Shown here in pieces: positions 1-13,477 of a DNA stretch of 64,000 nucleotides (position 1 is the stretch's first letter; each line of letters opens with the position of its first letter). The position numbers were made by a program, and so were the translations under genes. Origin of the DNA: Adineta ricciae (Eukaryota > Rotifera > Eurotatoria > Adinetida > Adinetidae). The DNA lies in assembly GCA_905250025.1 (NCBI GenBank), contig CAJNOJ010000024.1, positions 310,001 to 374,000 on the forward strand. The letters run 5' to 3'. The notes below the pieces were generated by a model. It saw nothing but the letters and a program-made list of their open reading frames with translations. It did not search any database and had not been told where the DNA came from.

Positions 1-3000
1 ACGGGGAGTTTTCTTCACTGATGATAACATACGAAAGAAATCAACAGCGGAGTAAAATATTTCAATTACTTGTAAGAAAAGTGCGTTCAGTTGAGTGTAT
101 GCGAAAGTTAAAAGGTCTCAAGTAGAAAAATGAAAAACATTCAAAGATCAGAGAGGGAACTCGTACGCACTACCGAGTGATACAAAAGCAAATCGAATGA
201 AATTTGTTACTTGAAAAAGGCATGTGAACAACGCACAGCTGTCAGTTGTTTTATTGATTATATCGCAATAATACTGAAGAATATCAGACGGTTCTCTCTT
301 TTTCTTCTCCTGCTTACCAATGATGATTTGAAAGAAATACGAAATATGTCGGAGGGAAGAAATATGTCAAATTCAATTAACTACTTTTCAGTGCACATCC
401 GAGAGAATGACTGACACTTACGTTTGAAAAAATGTCTTTTTCATTGAAATACAATTCCTGTCGATTACAAAAGATGAGACTGTATTATTCAAATCAATAG
501 AATGAACTGAATAGATGAGAAAAGAAAGAAAGAAACAAACTTGATGCGTGTATACGATACGACAACTAATTCTGTCGCGTTCGGCATACACTTTCGACGA
601 GAAAATATGTTAGTAAACTAGAGTGGAGAAAAGTGCAATTTATAATTACAATTAACATTCAACAAATGCAGTAATTAGCAAACAAAGGCATCTCACCATC
701 GAGCTAAACGAAACATTTCATAAGTGATTTCTTCTCTTCTTTTACGTTAGCAAGTGGCGCAAGAGAGAAAACATTTCGATCAATGTTTCTTTGTAGTTTA
801 GATATGGATACTCGTAAATAGATATGTGTTCCGCATGTGCTCAACGGTGAATATTCTTCTAATTAACGTAGAAGGGAAAAACGTTTCAAATGAATGGCGC
901 ATTACCTTGCTGAATGCAATAGGATGTTCTGAAAAGAAGCAAATGTGTTTTTATATTTTCTATTTATATCATTTCTTTCGAAGTAATGCAATCTCCGGCT
1001 GTTTCATTGGGAAAGATTCACTTCATCAACATAAAAGTCCTTAGTCATCTTGAAAACTACCTTGACTTTGAACTTGTGTTGTTGTCAGTCGGCTGAATTT
1101 TCTATTCAATCATCCCACGAAGATTCGGTTGGTATCGTCAGCAAAGTGAGCAGTCGCACTAGTCGCTACTTCAAAAAATAATTGATCTAAAATAATATAA
1201 TGTGACTTGAACGAGAGAAAGAAAAAAAAACGAGTTATGCAAAGTTTCCTCACATATCTTAAAAGCTTTCCTCCTTCATTAAAATCTATAATAGGTAGAA
1301 ATAGAAAGAATAGAAAAACGTCTCTCTGATACTTATTAGTTTCTATTATTCAATTATATTTTGAATATTCAGTACAATGGAACGATAACTCTCAAATAGG
1401 TATAGAGAAGTTCAGAAAGTTAACTTCAGTCTGTTCATCGAAGATAAGTCAAAATCAGCTTATGTGTTCTTTTAAAGAAAATAACTCTTGATAGTCTAGC
1501 TAATCGTGCGGAGATAAACAAGTCTATGCGTTGGGTATACTTAAAATGCTTTTTTTTCGGAGAATCTCTTTGAAACAACATGCTCCGCTCTGCATCAATT
1601 ACCGAAATGATTGTCTCTCATCATACCTCGTTTGATATTGAAATGCATCGCCGAAGAAATTCTAATCGCATTGAGTACATGCTCCACATAAACGAATAAC
1701 AAATGGTATACGTGCCCAAAGGCACTCGACTCCTCGTACATTTTCTAATAATCTGAGATCTTAAGAAAATTGAATACGAACCACAACCACGCTTCCCTGA
1801 ACGTGACTAGTAATGCGATACTGATGCATGTACATTGTCGGAAAATTAACTAAGTTGTTTTTATTTTGTGAGAAAACAAAAAAACGTGAATACAAGCCAT
1901 TGTTCTTTGACAACTCTCAAAGGAACCAACAGAACAATTACTTTCCATAAAGATATTTAGCGCAATTTAACATCCAATTACTCCCAACACGTCTGTGATC
2001 TATTCGAAGTGTAGTGAGTAAGCAAGTTCTTTAATTTGCACGTATTTTCATGAGAAGACTTGAGTTTTCCGCGCTAGAAACATCTCATCTATTCTCTATT
2101 TCAATTACGGAAAGAAAGCAATATGTTTTACCTTAATTAGCTATTCAATCTTGTTTTCGGTGTATATTTCATCTTTTATTTTTCTCGTAGAGTAATCAAT
2201 GTACTGGAAGGAGATAATGAACTGGAAGTAGAACACTCAGCAACTCCTATCTCGTTTGTGAAAACTTCTCATATTATTTTATACTTAGGCTCGTTCTTCT
2301 CTACTGATGATAATAATAAGTTCAAAAGTGAAAGACAAATTTCGACGAATGTAAGAGAACTAAATGGAGTTTGCCTCTTCCGTTACTTTCTTCTTTTCTC
2401 TACTGTCTTTCGACGTATTTGCTTACGAGCTTTGCATTTCTCTGTAATTATTGTTCAGTGTTTCCTTACCCGAACTTCAATAATGAAACGATTTTGATCT
2501 ATAATACGTTCGAACGCTTCTAGCAAATTGATGAGATGAGAGAAATCCGCAGAAAGGCAGTAGATACTCAGTTCTTCTCTCGGTACTATCTTTTCTGTCA
2601 ATATTGATTCATTTTTGCCATGTTCGAGATTGATTTCTCTCGTTTTTTGACCATTTATCGAAATGAGCGTGTTAACATAATCTTGTGCTTAATTATTTTA
2701 TAATAACTGACAGTTAAAAAAAGTAATTACCGACAATATCTATATGCAAGTATACGGATGTTCGCGTGTTGAGTTCAGAACATTGATGTTCGGTTGGGAA
2801 AAAAGCTCGGGATTAGTGCAGCACTGAAAACTTCATATAATCGAACAATGACAAAACGCATTCTGCCCCTCAGAACTTCTCCGATGTAATAAATTTTCTT
2901 TTTTTCAATATGACCTTTTATTTTCAGGAACATCTGCTAAGTCAATTACATTAATCGAATGTGTTTCTTTTTATCTCAATATTGATTCAATAATCCTGTA

Positions 3001-3717
3001 ACAAACAAATAGTCGACGTATTCACCGCATGGAAAACTATACTTTTAATCAGCTTAGAAGTATAGGATGATGTAGGGAGATAAGAATTTCAAGTAGAAAA
3101 CTTTCTCGGATTTCATGTTCATATAGTACATCTAATGATACGACTATTTGTTGTGCAGAACATGCTCTGTCGTTGTCAATATCCAGTAACAGTCATGCCT
3201 GTTATTTGTTGACGCCCACATTCGCTTTCGCAGGAGGGAAGAGGAAAACTTACCTTTGCTATCGAAGATTCAATTATGAAAATGTATTTGGTTCGGAACC
3301 GATTGATTAGAAGATCAATCGACAAATATCCGATGACGTACGTCAATATGATAAAAAAAAACGGAACTCTCTATCAGAACGGCTCTCATCACGAGCACAA
3401 ATTTTTCTTTCATTTCAATTATGAGTATTGTGTGACTAAAACACACATTCATAAGTAAGAGGAGATTTTTTCTCTGTGTGACTGTTGATTAAGAAGAAGA
3501 ATCAATTGCTGAAGATTTGATTAATACGAATGTAAATCAGCACAGTGATGTAACTGTATGCAAATTAGAGGAAATTGTTTATGCACTCGTCAAACTAATG
3601 ACCATTAGACAATGGTTTCTGTGTCAACATGGATGTTTATTGTCAAGACATTGACTAATGGAATGCACATCCTGCTTTGAAGTTGTCTTATATGCAAACG
3701 AGTCGGTAATCCAACGA
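1..3717. other. Gene-free AT-rich stretch
   Basis: No open frame here has a recognisable protein family, and none joins to another across plausible splice sites. The longest open frames are under 90 codons and look like chance frames in AT-rich DNA. A minus-strand donor-like GTAAG lies near 3254, so a non-coding 5' exon of a gene lying further left is possible but unproven. I saw no tRNA, no tandem array and no obvious transposon ends. Confidence 0.5.
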
Positions 3718-4848
3718 TTATTTTTTATTTTTGTTTTCTATCTGTTCGAATTCATCATCTTCAGTAACATTCAATGCAAAATGTTCGCGATTTTGTCGTT
3801 CTTTCTCAATCGCCATGATTCCATAGGTTGCACTTCGTTGTTCACGAACACGCTTCATGCGTTTCGTCAATGCAAACGCTTTCATACGTCTTTGCAATTG
3901 GTCAACATTCAATAGATCGTCGCTATTGCTTGACTTGCTCTCGTCTACTGATAGCTTTCGAAGAATCGTAGTGCGATCACTATCATATAAGTCTTGACGC
4001 TGTGTTGTTGTCGGAGTTAACGCTTCAGATCGTCCAGTGTCTGCGACATCGAGCAAATTGTTGATTTTTTCACGTTGAGTCGGTGTATTATCTCGTTTGA
4101 AAATCACCGGTGGTAGATTTGGTAGTAACTGAGCATGTCGAATAGCTGTCCTGAAATTCCGAGTTACTTTACAGTAGATTATTAACTTCTATATCTTACT
4201 TTAATTCTTCACCAGCGGTTTTCAGAAGATCTTCGATCAGATTGACTTCTTGTTCTGGCGACCACCATAGAATTTCTATACGATTCAAATCCACAGGAAC
4301 AACGATCTAGGAATAGAAATGATCATCAAATCAAATAGAAATTTTCCTTTCAACAAACATTGGTTAATTGAAAGTTTTTTCCCGATAAGATATCACCGAT
4401 TTCACCCGAACCAATACGATCGGCAACAAACGCACGTAGAATTTTACTCAAATGTATCGCGCGCTTTTGTCCAATATGATCGTACGATCTATGTTGTCGT
4501 TGTTTGAGTACCGATGAATCCGACTATTCTACAAATTGGAATAATATTCTAATTAGAAAAGTAGAACACTCACCGATTGTGAGAAATACTCATTATAATC
4601 ACCCGTTCTAAAAGAACAAATCTATGCAATCAGTTCGAATATCATGCAGAAAAGAGCGGATACCGTTTTTTAACTAAACGTTCTAATATTCCTTGCTGTT
4701 GCCTCCTGTGCAGTTCTTTTTCACGAACAGTTTGTACTTGAGGATTTTTGATTGCTTGCAGATCTAATTTTTTCATATTATAAGTACGTTTCAACAACAG
4801 TGGTATTGTTTTAGTTGTTTTCTCTAATTGAAATTTTTTCAGGAACAT
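3718..4848 (-). CDS. Orphan 252-aa charged protein, four exons
   Basis: I do not recognise the family. Four exons join in frame: 4664-4848, 4574-4607, 4200-4306 and 3718-4150, totalling 759 nt (252 codons plus stop), with introns of 56, 267 and 49 nt. The product is highly charged, with no signal peptide or membrane span. The N-terminal third is basic (a KELHRRQQQ segment). The middle has a helical acidic stretch beginning IEILWWSPEQEVNLIEDLL. The C-terminal half contains a basic helix (RRMKAFALTKRMKRVREQR). A nuclear or cytoskeletal scaffold protein would fit, but that is a guess. An acceptor-like TTTATAG lies just before the chosen ATG, so an extra upstream exon may exist and the true start could lie further right. 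Confidence 0.6.
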
Positions 4849-5519
4849 CTATAAATAATATTCAATAGAATATTCTTCCGGTACTTCTTTAATAAATGAA
4901 AGTGAAATAACACAAAGAGTACGGGACAGACTTGATGAGCTGTGACATTGTAGAAAAGAGTAATGTAAAGTAGCGAAACACATCTATCTAGAAAAACATT
5001 TTCAACAATTTATAATTCCAAAATGCTCATGAAGAAAAATACGGAAGGATTTGGTACAGAACCATCGAAAATTAGAAGCTAATCTAAAATAAAAGTGAAC
5101 TTCAAAGCGTTAATTTTTCAATAACGTTTTTAGAAGTGAATAAATCACGCACGTCCTCGTCTGATTGATGGAATGCATGAAAAGCAAAAAACAAAGGAAG
5201 AAGATTCATTAATTTATCTATTTAAACTAATCAAAATAATGGAAGAAAAGAAACTGTTCAAGAATATTCAGACATTAAACAGTAATGTATCGTCAAGGGA
5301 GAAGATTCTAAGCACCAGACAAAAATACATAAATAAATGCAGAAACTCAATGATGATTCGCAATATGAGATCTACCGAATGAGTATTAAGCAATGTTCAA
5401 GATTGTGCCATTCTTGATTGAGATAATAATGTATACATATTACATTGAAATAAAATATCGTCATTTTTTCCTCGCCGGGTATTCTCATAAATGTGTTGCG
5501 GAATGAGGTGAGGATGTCA
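4849..5519. other. Intergenic spacer with no gene seen
   Basis: About 670 bp between the orphan gene (5' side) and the 3' end of the TMEM45-like gene. It should contain the orphan gene's promoter or first non-coding exon and the TMEM45-like 3'UTR. An open plus frame at 5173-5382 is Lys/Glu rich, has no splice context and no recognised family, and was not called. Confidence 0.5.
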
Positions 5520-6372
5520 TTAATTTGCATATCTTTGTTTAAGTACAGACCAAATGATCATTGATTGGAGAAATAAAAAAATACATATTGCTAGTCCAGT
5601 GCAAACGAATAATATAGTTAAAAGCAAAAGATGTCCATGAGTCGGTAACCAAATCCAATATGGATTATTAGATGGAAAGTAAAGTATAAAACCAATTGCA
5701 TAGAACCTAAAAAATTAATGAAAATATTTATTATACATTTAACATTTTCTCTTACCAAGCACCTTGCAGGAATGTTCCTGCAATTCTTCCGTAAGTTGCT
5801 AAAATCTGATGCGGCCGATTGTATTCCCAAATTGCAGCGGCCGTGCAGAGTAAAATGGAATAAAGTAAGAGTGTATGAACATGTATATCGACTGCATCAC
5901 GTCCATGTAGATGAAAATGAAATAGAAATGCTTCGAGACCGTATGCAAAGATATTGCCGAGAAATTCAATGCCATCTGGAAGGGGATACTTTCGATGCAC
6001 AAGTACTTCCAATAATGAAGCTAAAGCGAATCCCAGAAACATTGTGATATGTTGAACATTATTTTCACCAAAAATTAAAATCTTCTTCTTCGACGTTGTG
6101 TCATCGATGTATCCAAAACCGGTAATGAATTCGCCTAGTATTCCAACGACGGAACAGAAAATCTTGATTTGAGATTCAATCGGTCGATTTCGTCCCGAGG
6201 AACAGCATATACATGAGAATGTTGTCGACGATTGATAAAGAGGAGGCTTTTGATGCTGACCTCGTCTTCGGTATCTGATATGGTAATGTTTAATTGCAAG
6301 ACAATAGCCCCACCATATAGGAAAAAGTATAAAAAATGTACCGGGCACAACATGACCAAGAAGAGTACCCAT
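5520..6372 (-). CDS. TMEM45 family (DUF716) multi-pass membrane protein
   Basis: Two exons (5756-6372 and 5520-5706) join across a 49-nt intron inside a Trp codon to give 267 aa, close to vertebrate TMEM45A/B. The N-terminus MGTLLGHVVPGTFFILFPIWW matches the family's opening pattern GHxxPGxFF. Several hydrophobic helices follow: residues ~8-28, then ~80-100, ~108-125, ~135-150 and ~165-185. The second exon adds two more, one of them rich in Leu/Ile. A charged and Ser-rich loop with a CICCSS cluster lies near residues 50-60. TMEM45 proteins are poorly understood endosomal or plasma-membrane proteins, so the molecular role is unknown. The start is the first Met and fits the family N-terminus. 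Confidence 0.85.
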
Positions 6373-8151
6373 AATGACTAGATTAATTGACTATTGATTT
6401 TGAATACTAAACAACGGTTATTTCATAAGCGTTATGGTAAAAATCGTAATATTAATCAGTTCATTCCCATCCGGATTTTGATCGATCGATTATCCCGACC
6501 CGACAGAACGTTTATCGTAGTTTGATGGAAGAGACGAGCAAAAACTCCATTGGTTCGTGTATTCTGACTAACAAATATGGCCGAACGAAAGGGGGCGCGC
6601 ATTGTCATCTGGAAAAAAACGAAGTTCATTATATCAAACTACACTAGTATGTCCTTCAGGCATAGATTAATATTTACAAACAAATGTTATGCCCTCTCTA
6701 TCGTTGAATCGCAACAATTCTCAGATATTTCTATAGATTTTGCCTTGACTTCGTCACAATTGTTATTGAATGTCCTTCGAAGTTAAACACCTAAACTTCA
6801 CCACTACAAAGTATATTGGCCTCGTTCATTGTCGCAAAATATTATTGTTATTGTTGCTTTTCTTTTCAAGTCATAGTTTTCATCCTTTTATAACACTTGA
6901 AATTCGATTCTTGAGCAAGAGTGTTTCTCTTCTTTCTGTTTAAAGATGCCAGGTACAATTTCTGAAGTGTTGACACATATCCATCAAAGTATATTATTGC
7001 AATAGCAGCATACAAAATATGCCATTTGATCTGCGTCTTTGTTTGATATATTATCGGTCTCGAATATTCAATTGCATCATCAAAATACTATAGACACTTT
7101 GACACTACTGAATAAACGAATCAACAGTTCATTTGCTTTTCGTCTTCGCAATCGACACGACCGTCAAAAGTTCAATAAGACGACAGCAAAAGAAGCCTAT
7201 CTTTTCATTGAACCAAGGTAAGTGCCTATAGACAAATTTCAAAGAAAAGATCGATTGATGATAATAATCGATTGAGGCAAAAACAAGCTGCCAGCTGTAT
7301 TTAAGCTCGCATGTTCTCTCTCTCTCTCTCTCTCTCTCTACTCCTCTTTCTTTTTTCAACCGATAAGTAGTAGTGCCGTTCATCTATTCGTGATGTTTGT
7401 CGATTTATTCATTTAATTTAAAAACGATTTGAATAAGTAATCGTATACATGTGTCAACAATCATCAGTATCATTTGCAATCTACTAGAACATCGATCAGC
7501 TAGGTAAAGCACAAGACATTAGTTAACACAAATCCTTCGAAGATGATTTATGAGGTTCGTTTTATCTCAAACGTTTAAATCATTGAATCAAAAGAGAACT
7601 GATTACGATCGAATATTTTATTCAGTAACTTAAGCAGTTCGTCTTAATCCTTGATGAGATCAACAGTTGACGTTCGTTTTTGAAAAATTTGTCGTCTGAC
7701 TTAGATTTATCAGCGATTGTTAAAATAACAGATTGTACGCTTACTTGGTAAATATTTTCTTAGAAAAGAATCGATAGTTGCTTTTTGTTCTATACAACTT
7801 CGGTGGTTTTAGTTTGAAATGCAACAACATTACCAATCTGAAATGTTTGGCAATAAAACGAACGATTGAATTTGGTTGTTACATTGTTAAATGATGCATC
7901 GTAACAATCAACCGTCATCTCCAACGAAATGGCCGTCGACAACGCAATATTCAACCTATCAACCGGATCGGGTAACAGATTATGTCCTTTTTTTTCTGAC
8001 TATTTGATTAGTATACATAACATTTTCTAAAATGAGAGTTTTTTTTTTGTAAGAATATAATAACAGTTTCATCTTGAGTCGCTTTCGTACTATTGAAATT
8101 AACCATAGGGAAAGGAGTTACAGAATTTTGACGCAAAGTTAATTTATCAAT
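6373..8151. other. Intergenic region and probable 5' leader of the claudin-like gene
   Basis: No recognised coding exon. A plus open frame at 7039-7220 ends exactly at a strong donor (CCAAG/GTAAGT). A second donor-like site follows 7971, and an acceptor-like TTTTAG ends at 7812, so spliced 5'UTR exons of the downstream claudin-like gene are plausible. Reading from an upstream ATG near 7892 does not connect in frame with the 8152 exon using any acceptor I could see. A CT microsatellite lies at about 7315-7338. Confidence 0.45.
7315..7338. repeat. (CT)n microsatellite
   Basis: An uninterrupted CT dinucleotide run of about 12 units in the region upstream of the claudin-like gene. Confidence 0.9.
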
Positions 8152-9599
8152 ATGAAATTCAATGTTTTTATTTGGATTCCTTTTAAGCGACTGAAGCATT
8201 TTTGGTTACTTGTTTTGGCAATTATTACACTTATCCTAAGTGTTACAGCATTGATTATTGTTTTCGCTGTTGAGCATTCCTGGTTTTCGGATTATTATAA
8301 TAAAACAACAAATCATTATGGTTTGTGGCGTTTGTGCTTCTTCACCAACCAAACGTGCGACAGCTGGTTTTCGTCCGATGGGCCGTTTAGTTCCTATATT
8401 GAAACTCGTCACAATCAAGACAGAGGTAAAAACATGGAAATAACTCGAAGGAATATTGAAATTTTCTTTTCATAGTTGGAATCAATGCATGGCAAGCATT
8501 GGAAATCGTCTTTTTGTTTCTAACTACATCAACATTGATCATTGCGGTAACTTCGATCGTATGCTATCGACTACGAAGAAATATTCATTATTACCTAGCT
8601 ATCCTAGCAGGATTCGCTATATGGCCAGCAGGTAAACACTGATTCATCGTATACGATTGAATATGTCCTTGACTTTATTCTAAATAATAGCAATGGTTGG
8701 TATTGCCGGATTATTTGTATTTGGATTTTCTGTCTATAATGCATCGCCGGCACCGCATAGTCTTGACTGGTGTTTCTATGTCAATCTTGTTGCAGTCATA
8801 CTTGCTCTCATTAGCGCGATTATTATAACAATCTATGATATTCTTGTAAAGAAACCATTGAAGTATGTCATAAAACGGTTTATTCTGTTGACATTTAGAA
8901 TTTTCTTATAGAGATGATCCAGATACAGCTGGCATTAATAAATTCACTGAGTATGATCGCTATCCACCGACAGTTGATTCACCTCCAACATATGTGGTTG
9001 TTCGACAGAATAAGAAGAAAAAGAAAAACAAAGAGCCGTATGATTATCCACAAGTTCTCTATCCACAACAATATTTTCCACCGTCAACAGCAAACACTAA
9101 TCCAAACACGGATTACGTGACAAATCCGAACCATCGTATGCTCACAACTCCATTTGCAAGCCCAATGAATAATCTACCAATTGCCCCTCCGACTGTATCA
9201 CATCACCAATCGTTGAGTCCTTATCGAGGTGCAAATCTTTTCTCATCACCTTCCACAATTTCACTTCCGCCTCCAACGCAATTTTATCAACCTGCAATGC
9301 CAACCTATCCTTATCAACCAGCACACTGGCATCGAACAGGAGAACAAGCTAATGATTATATCCAACGAGGAATCTATCGTCCAACTCGCTTGAATCCTTT
9401 TGAGAATCCTTTCGAGCAACGAGAGGAACCACGTGTCTTACACTATTACACAGGTTATGATCATTTCTCAACGGTTGATCCAGATGACGTTACCTACGCT
9501 CGACATCATCCATCGACGATACGATCGATTTCACCTGTCCGCTATCCTGTTAATCCTCCATATTATCATCAAAATAACTACATTAAAAGTGCTTTGTAA
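8152..9599 (+). CDS. Claudin/PMP22-superfamily tetraspan protein with long Pro/Tyr-rich tail
   Basis: Four exons (8152-8425, 8476-8631, 8691-8862, 8912-9599) sum to 1290 nt and give 429 aa. Four hydrophobic helices are visible: residues ~17-42, ~97-120, ~128-165 and ~180-202. The first extracellular loop carries the claudin/PMP22 signature GLWxxC followed nine residues later by CDSW. Family members form junctional strands or act as tetraspan adaptors. The cytoplasmic tail, roughly residues 210-429, is far longer than in vertebrate claudins. It opens with a PPTYVVV stretch and a Lys run and is then rich in Pro, Tyr, Gln and Asn, with motifs such as PPPTQ and YPxxPA. It ends in SAL, which resembles no strong PDZ ligand. 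Introns are 50, 59 and 49 nt. Whether 8152 is the true start or an upstream exon adds residues is unresolved. Confidence 0.75.
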
Positions 9600-9713
9600 A
9601 CCATTCATACACAAACATTCGTTTTTGTTAAGATACTGCTGTTAGTTTGTCTTTTCTCATTCCTAGGACAAGAAAAACGAGTTTCTTACTGTTTTCATTC
9701 AATGTTTTATTAC

Positions 9714-9719
9714 AATAAA
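9714..9719 (+). terminator. AATAAA polyadenylation signal
   Basis: A canonical AATAAA 115 nt after the claudin-like stop codon, followed within 20 nt by an A-rich run. It lies just 22 bp from the TRPA stop codon on the other strand, so the two convergent transcripts probably overlap at their 3' ends. Confidence 0.6.
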
Positions 9720-9740
9720 CATTTCTGAGAAAAAAAAAGG

Positions 9741-12706
9741 TTAACTTTCGAACAGTTTCCGTTTGATTTCATCAAAATCTGTTTGAAGTGATGTCGTTAA
9801 TTTCCTCAATTCATGATGAATACGTGCATTCGAACGTTCGAAAACATCTCGTAATTCATCTGCTTTGTGCATTAAACGAACGTGCTCATTCTCTTGTAAC
9901 AATGGTTCACCAGCACGATCGATATGATGTCGATAGTATCCCACTTGGCATAAGACACGTTCTTTTGTCGTTTGAGCTTTACTACTACGATTCGATGCCG
10001 TTCGATTGCTCATATCGATTGGGCGTGGTATTTCTACGAGATATTCGCGTAGCTCTAATTTCCAGAGATGATATTTTTTCAGATTATGCATGCGAAAACG
10101 CGGTATGCACGAATATTTTGATAGCGTTAGTACTAATCGTGAGCATGCTTCACATAATACACCGAATTTTGATTGGAGACCAAGACATGTCTCAATTCTA
10201 GCACGTAGATGTTCGCGTTTGGCATTCAAACGAAAACTTTTTACATCCGAAACAGCTAAACCGACCTACCAAAGAAAAAAAAAGGTCACATCTCTCTTGA
10301 ATTATCAGTGTTCGTAAGACTTACCATAATATTCATAATGACAATGTTCATAGTGAATATAAATATCGAAAATAGTACCATGGCAGCATGACTTCCAGGT
10401 AGAATCTTTCCATTCGGAAAAAATAAATCATCGAAGTCATATTCTCCTGTCAACATGGCTAATGTTCTTGGTGCTGCATACGATAAATATGTAAATTGTG
10501 GTTTCTTATGAATAAATAACATGTGAAATGCAATAATATACCCAATCCAAATAAACACATAAATCAGACAGAATTTCAGAAAAGTCAAGAAGACATTCAC
10601 AAATAAAAGACCGTATTTGCCAATCTTCAATGAATTCATTACCACAAATAGCAACAGCGTCCAGACGCTCGTTATGCCTAGTGCACCACTCTCCCATTGC
10701 CATTTACATCGAAGGCCAGTATCTTGTGTACAATAGTTCAGATCGATCGAAAATAGAATGCCGCATACATAGGCAAAGACTTCGAGAAAATTGATGAAAA
10801 TGTCGCGGAAGTATTTTTCACGTTGATTCAGCAATTGAAAGAACTCTTTTAACAAAGCAACACATGAACAAAATAACAACATATACCGTAGACAACCTAA
10901 ATGTACATTGGATTTTATCGAGAAAATACTTTCGAGTATGGAATCTTACGAAGTACTGAGTTTCCAGGCAAGGAATCATGGACATCTGAGGTTAGATTTT
11001 GACATAATTCAATACAAGTGAAATTTGATGTGTCATAATACGAACGCGATGGTGTCGGTGATGTTAATGCTACCCCTGTGTAGAGAAAAACAAATAATAT
11101 CTGAGCGCATAAGATCAATAGATAGAGGAAATTTCCGAATAATTGAAATTTTAAATCGACGCATATTTTCACTACATCATGATCGTAAACTGGAGCGTGA
11201 TTTGCTTCAACAATTAATGATAACGGGTGTTGTTTGAGCCAGTCCGACGACGCAAATCGTTTAGAATGACCGAACATACAATGACTGAATGATGGACAAG
11301 TTCTTAGACAGTCGTCAACAACGGACAGATCAACTCCATCTTCGCCTACGAATTGTTCAAGTAATAACGGCACCAATGGAATCATTTCTGTCTAGAGTGC
11401 AAAAGAAACAAAAGAATTTTCTCTTTCATCATTGTTTTCTGATTTACCATCGTTAACATTCGTTGTATCGGAGTTTGATTGTACGTTGAACCGGAGTACG
11501 GAGCATTAAAATGTTTTAGGAAATATTTGTATGAACTGTAAAGTTCACGTTCGTCACCGGGTATTCGTACACTGATAAATATGCGTACGAAATCAGGTTT
11601 CTTCAAAGCAATTGAATATTCTAATACATTATAAATGCGATCATTGGCATTGATTTTTATTTGAATTATTGCAGCAAAACGCTGCAAATTGGAAACAAAA
11701 TATGAAGCGATGTCTAATTGATCCTTGTCAATCGTTGTTTTCAATGAATCAGCATTGATAAAATCACCGATGTCAACATTACGATGTAACCATTTACTGC
11801 TTAGGATATATTTGACACATTTCAATGAACCTTTTTCTATGGCAATTACGAATGGAGTTTTTTTATTCGCATTTTTCTCTACAAGACGCTGCAATGCCTA
11901 TGAAGAAAAAAGAAATGAAAGCAAATAAATCAAAATCTTTTCGTTTAACACACTGTTAATCGGGAAGCACTTGAACTAAGTCTTTTAAGTAATGAAATTG
12001 CTCGACTGAGAACAACATCATTACATTGTTCAGTTGCATAATGGAATACACTCGAACCAATGCTATCTTTGCATGTTAATGACAATGGATCTTGTTCCAT
12101 TAATAGCGTTGCGGTTGACGTTGCGCCTGCTTCAATTGCACAAAGTAAAGGAGTCTGTCCGCATTCGTTCAATAACGAGTTGGCATGAGATGTTTCGTTG
12201 ATTAGCACTCGCATGATTTCTTCATGGCCAAGTTTAGCAGCTAGATGCAATAATGTTTGTCCATGACTTTCAATTAAGTCTGTGCTATCATCGCGTTTAG
12301 AAAGTGTTGCATGGCCAGGTGTAGACAGCCCGGCTAAACCGGTTGGCAAGTCAACGATTGGGGCGGATACAATGGCTGTCACAGATGGCTGTTGTGCTTC
12401 ATGTTCTTCGATTCGAGGAAGTGGTTCTTGATATCTCGGACGTCGACGTTGAATGACTGTCGAACGACGTCCGAAACGTTGGTCTTCATCGTCGAAATCC
12501 AAGAAATTGTCGGCAACTAGCTGAGGCGGATTGATACGCATCGATAGTCGATTATCACTTGGAAATTTGGTTTGCTCATCGATTGGAGTAGTCGTTTCTG
12601 ATGATGAATTGCTCGTCTGTCGAGTCGATTTGGTACTCAATGATATTCCTAATGGTCGATGCAATTTTGGTGACTTGGGTGGAATAATAAATACTTGAGT
12701 AGGCAT
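9741..12706 (-). CDS. TRPA: TRPA-type transient receptor potential cation channel
   Basis: Five exons (11954-12706, 11448-11897, 10950-11391, 10325-10896, 9741-10265) sum to 2742 nt and give 913 aa. The N-terminal ~130 residues are low complexity, then come a few ankyrin repeats (GQTLLHLAAKLGHEEI; CGQTPLLCAIEAGA; KTPFVIAIEKGS). S1 is near GNFLYLLILCAQILFVFLY. S2-S6 are in the 10325-10896 exon. The pore region reads MLTGEYDFDDLFF, close to TRPA pores, and S6 leads into VMNIMVGLAVSDVK, matching the TRPA post-S6 signature. The last ~150 residues form a charged helical tail. TRPA channels are tetrameric plasma-membrane Ca2+-permeable sensors of irritants, heat or touch. The ankyrin region is much shorter than the ~16 repeats of vertebrate TRPA1. 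The exon holding the start codon is preceded by an acceptor-like AATAG, so a 5' exon probably exists. Confidence 0.85.
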
Positions 12707-13477
12707 TTTAATCTATTTCGACAAGAAATAAATAATGATTTGTATTCTCATAGAAGATTATCTTATTCGGCGACTGAATCTAACAACACATCGGAAAGTA
12801 TCAACATCTGGCCAACGTTTTTCTCGACTTCTCTGAAAATACGTATATATCAGCTTGAATTGACTGAGACTACATGGATCTAGCATGCACAAACGAGATT
12901 GAAGTTCTATTAAAAGCACATGTGTAGAATTACCAATCACGGACTTTTTTATGCATTAAGAAAGAAAAGAAAAAAAGCATTGGAGAAAAGCGAGAGAGAG
13001 AACACAGCACATTCTTTCTTTTTTTACAGTCTTAATCATACATTCTTTCATCGCTGATAACCTTTCAAAAGAAATACTAATGCACAGTTTTTTTTCTGCG
13101 TCTTCCATAGTAATCCATCAAAACAAGTTTTTACCATATGTAGCGGAAGATCTGAGTTGTTTTCACTTTTCACTATGATAAACTACGATGTAGGATTATT
13201 TAACAATGCTAATGAGTAGATTAAATATTCCTATCCATTTCCTTCCAAATGTTGAGTAAATTATGCCGAATGCATCAGTCGTTCGTTTTCCATCCTTCAG
13301 AAGTTGTTGAAAGATAATCATTTATAATAAGATAGCAGTGCTAAAGCAAGGGCATTAGTATCTGTCATCATCTTTATCAGTTCATAGAATAGTATCAAGT
13401 CGAATATAATCAGCTCGAAGAGTTTTTTTTTCCTCGATAATTACCGTCTGTTTGTACAAAAGAAAACAAAAAACAAA
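12707..13477. other. Gap between the TRPA gene and the ankyrin gene
   Basis: About 770 bp holding the 5' end of the TRPA gene and the 3'UTR of the ankyrin gene. No open frame of note was seen. It could contain a non-coding first exon of TRPA or, if transcripts are fused, intronic sequence. Confidence 0.5.

Noticed and set aside
5718-6047. 109-codon plus frame across the TMEM45-like gene
   Set aside because: Antisense shadow of the coding exon with no family or splice support.
7891-7971. ATG exon upstream as the start of the claudin-like protein
   Set aside because: The frame does not connect to the 8152 exon with any acceptor I could find, so it is treated as leader sequence.
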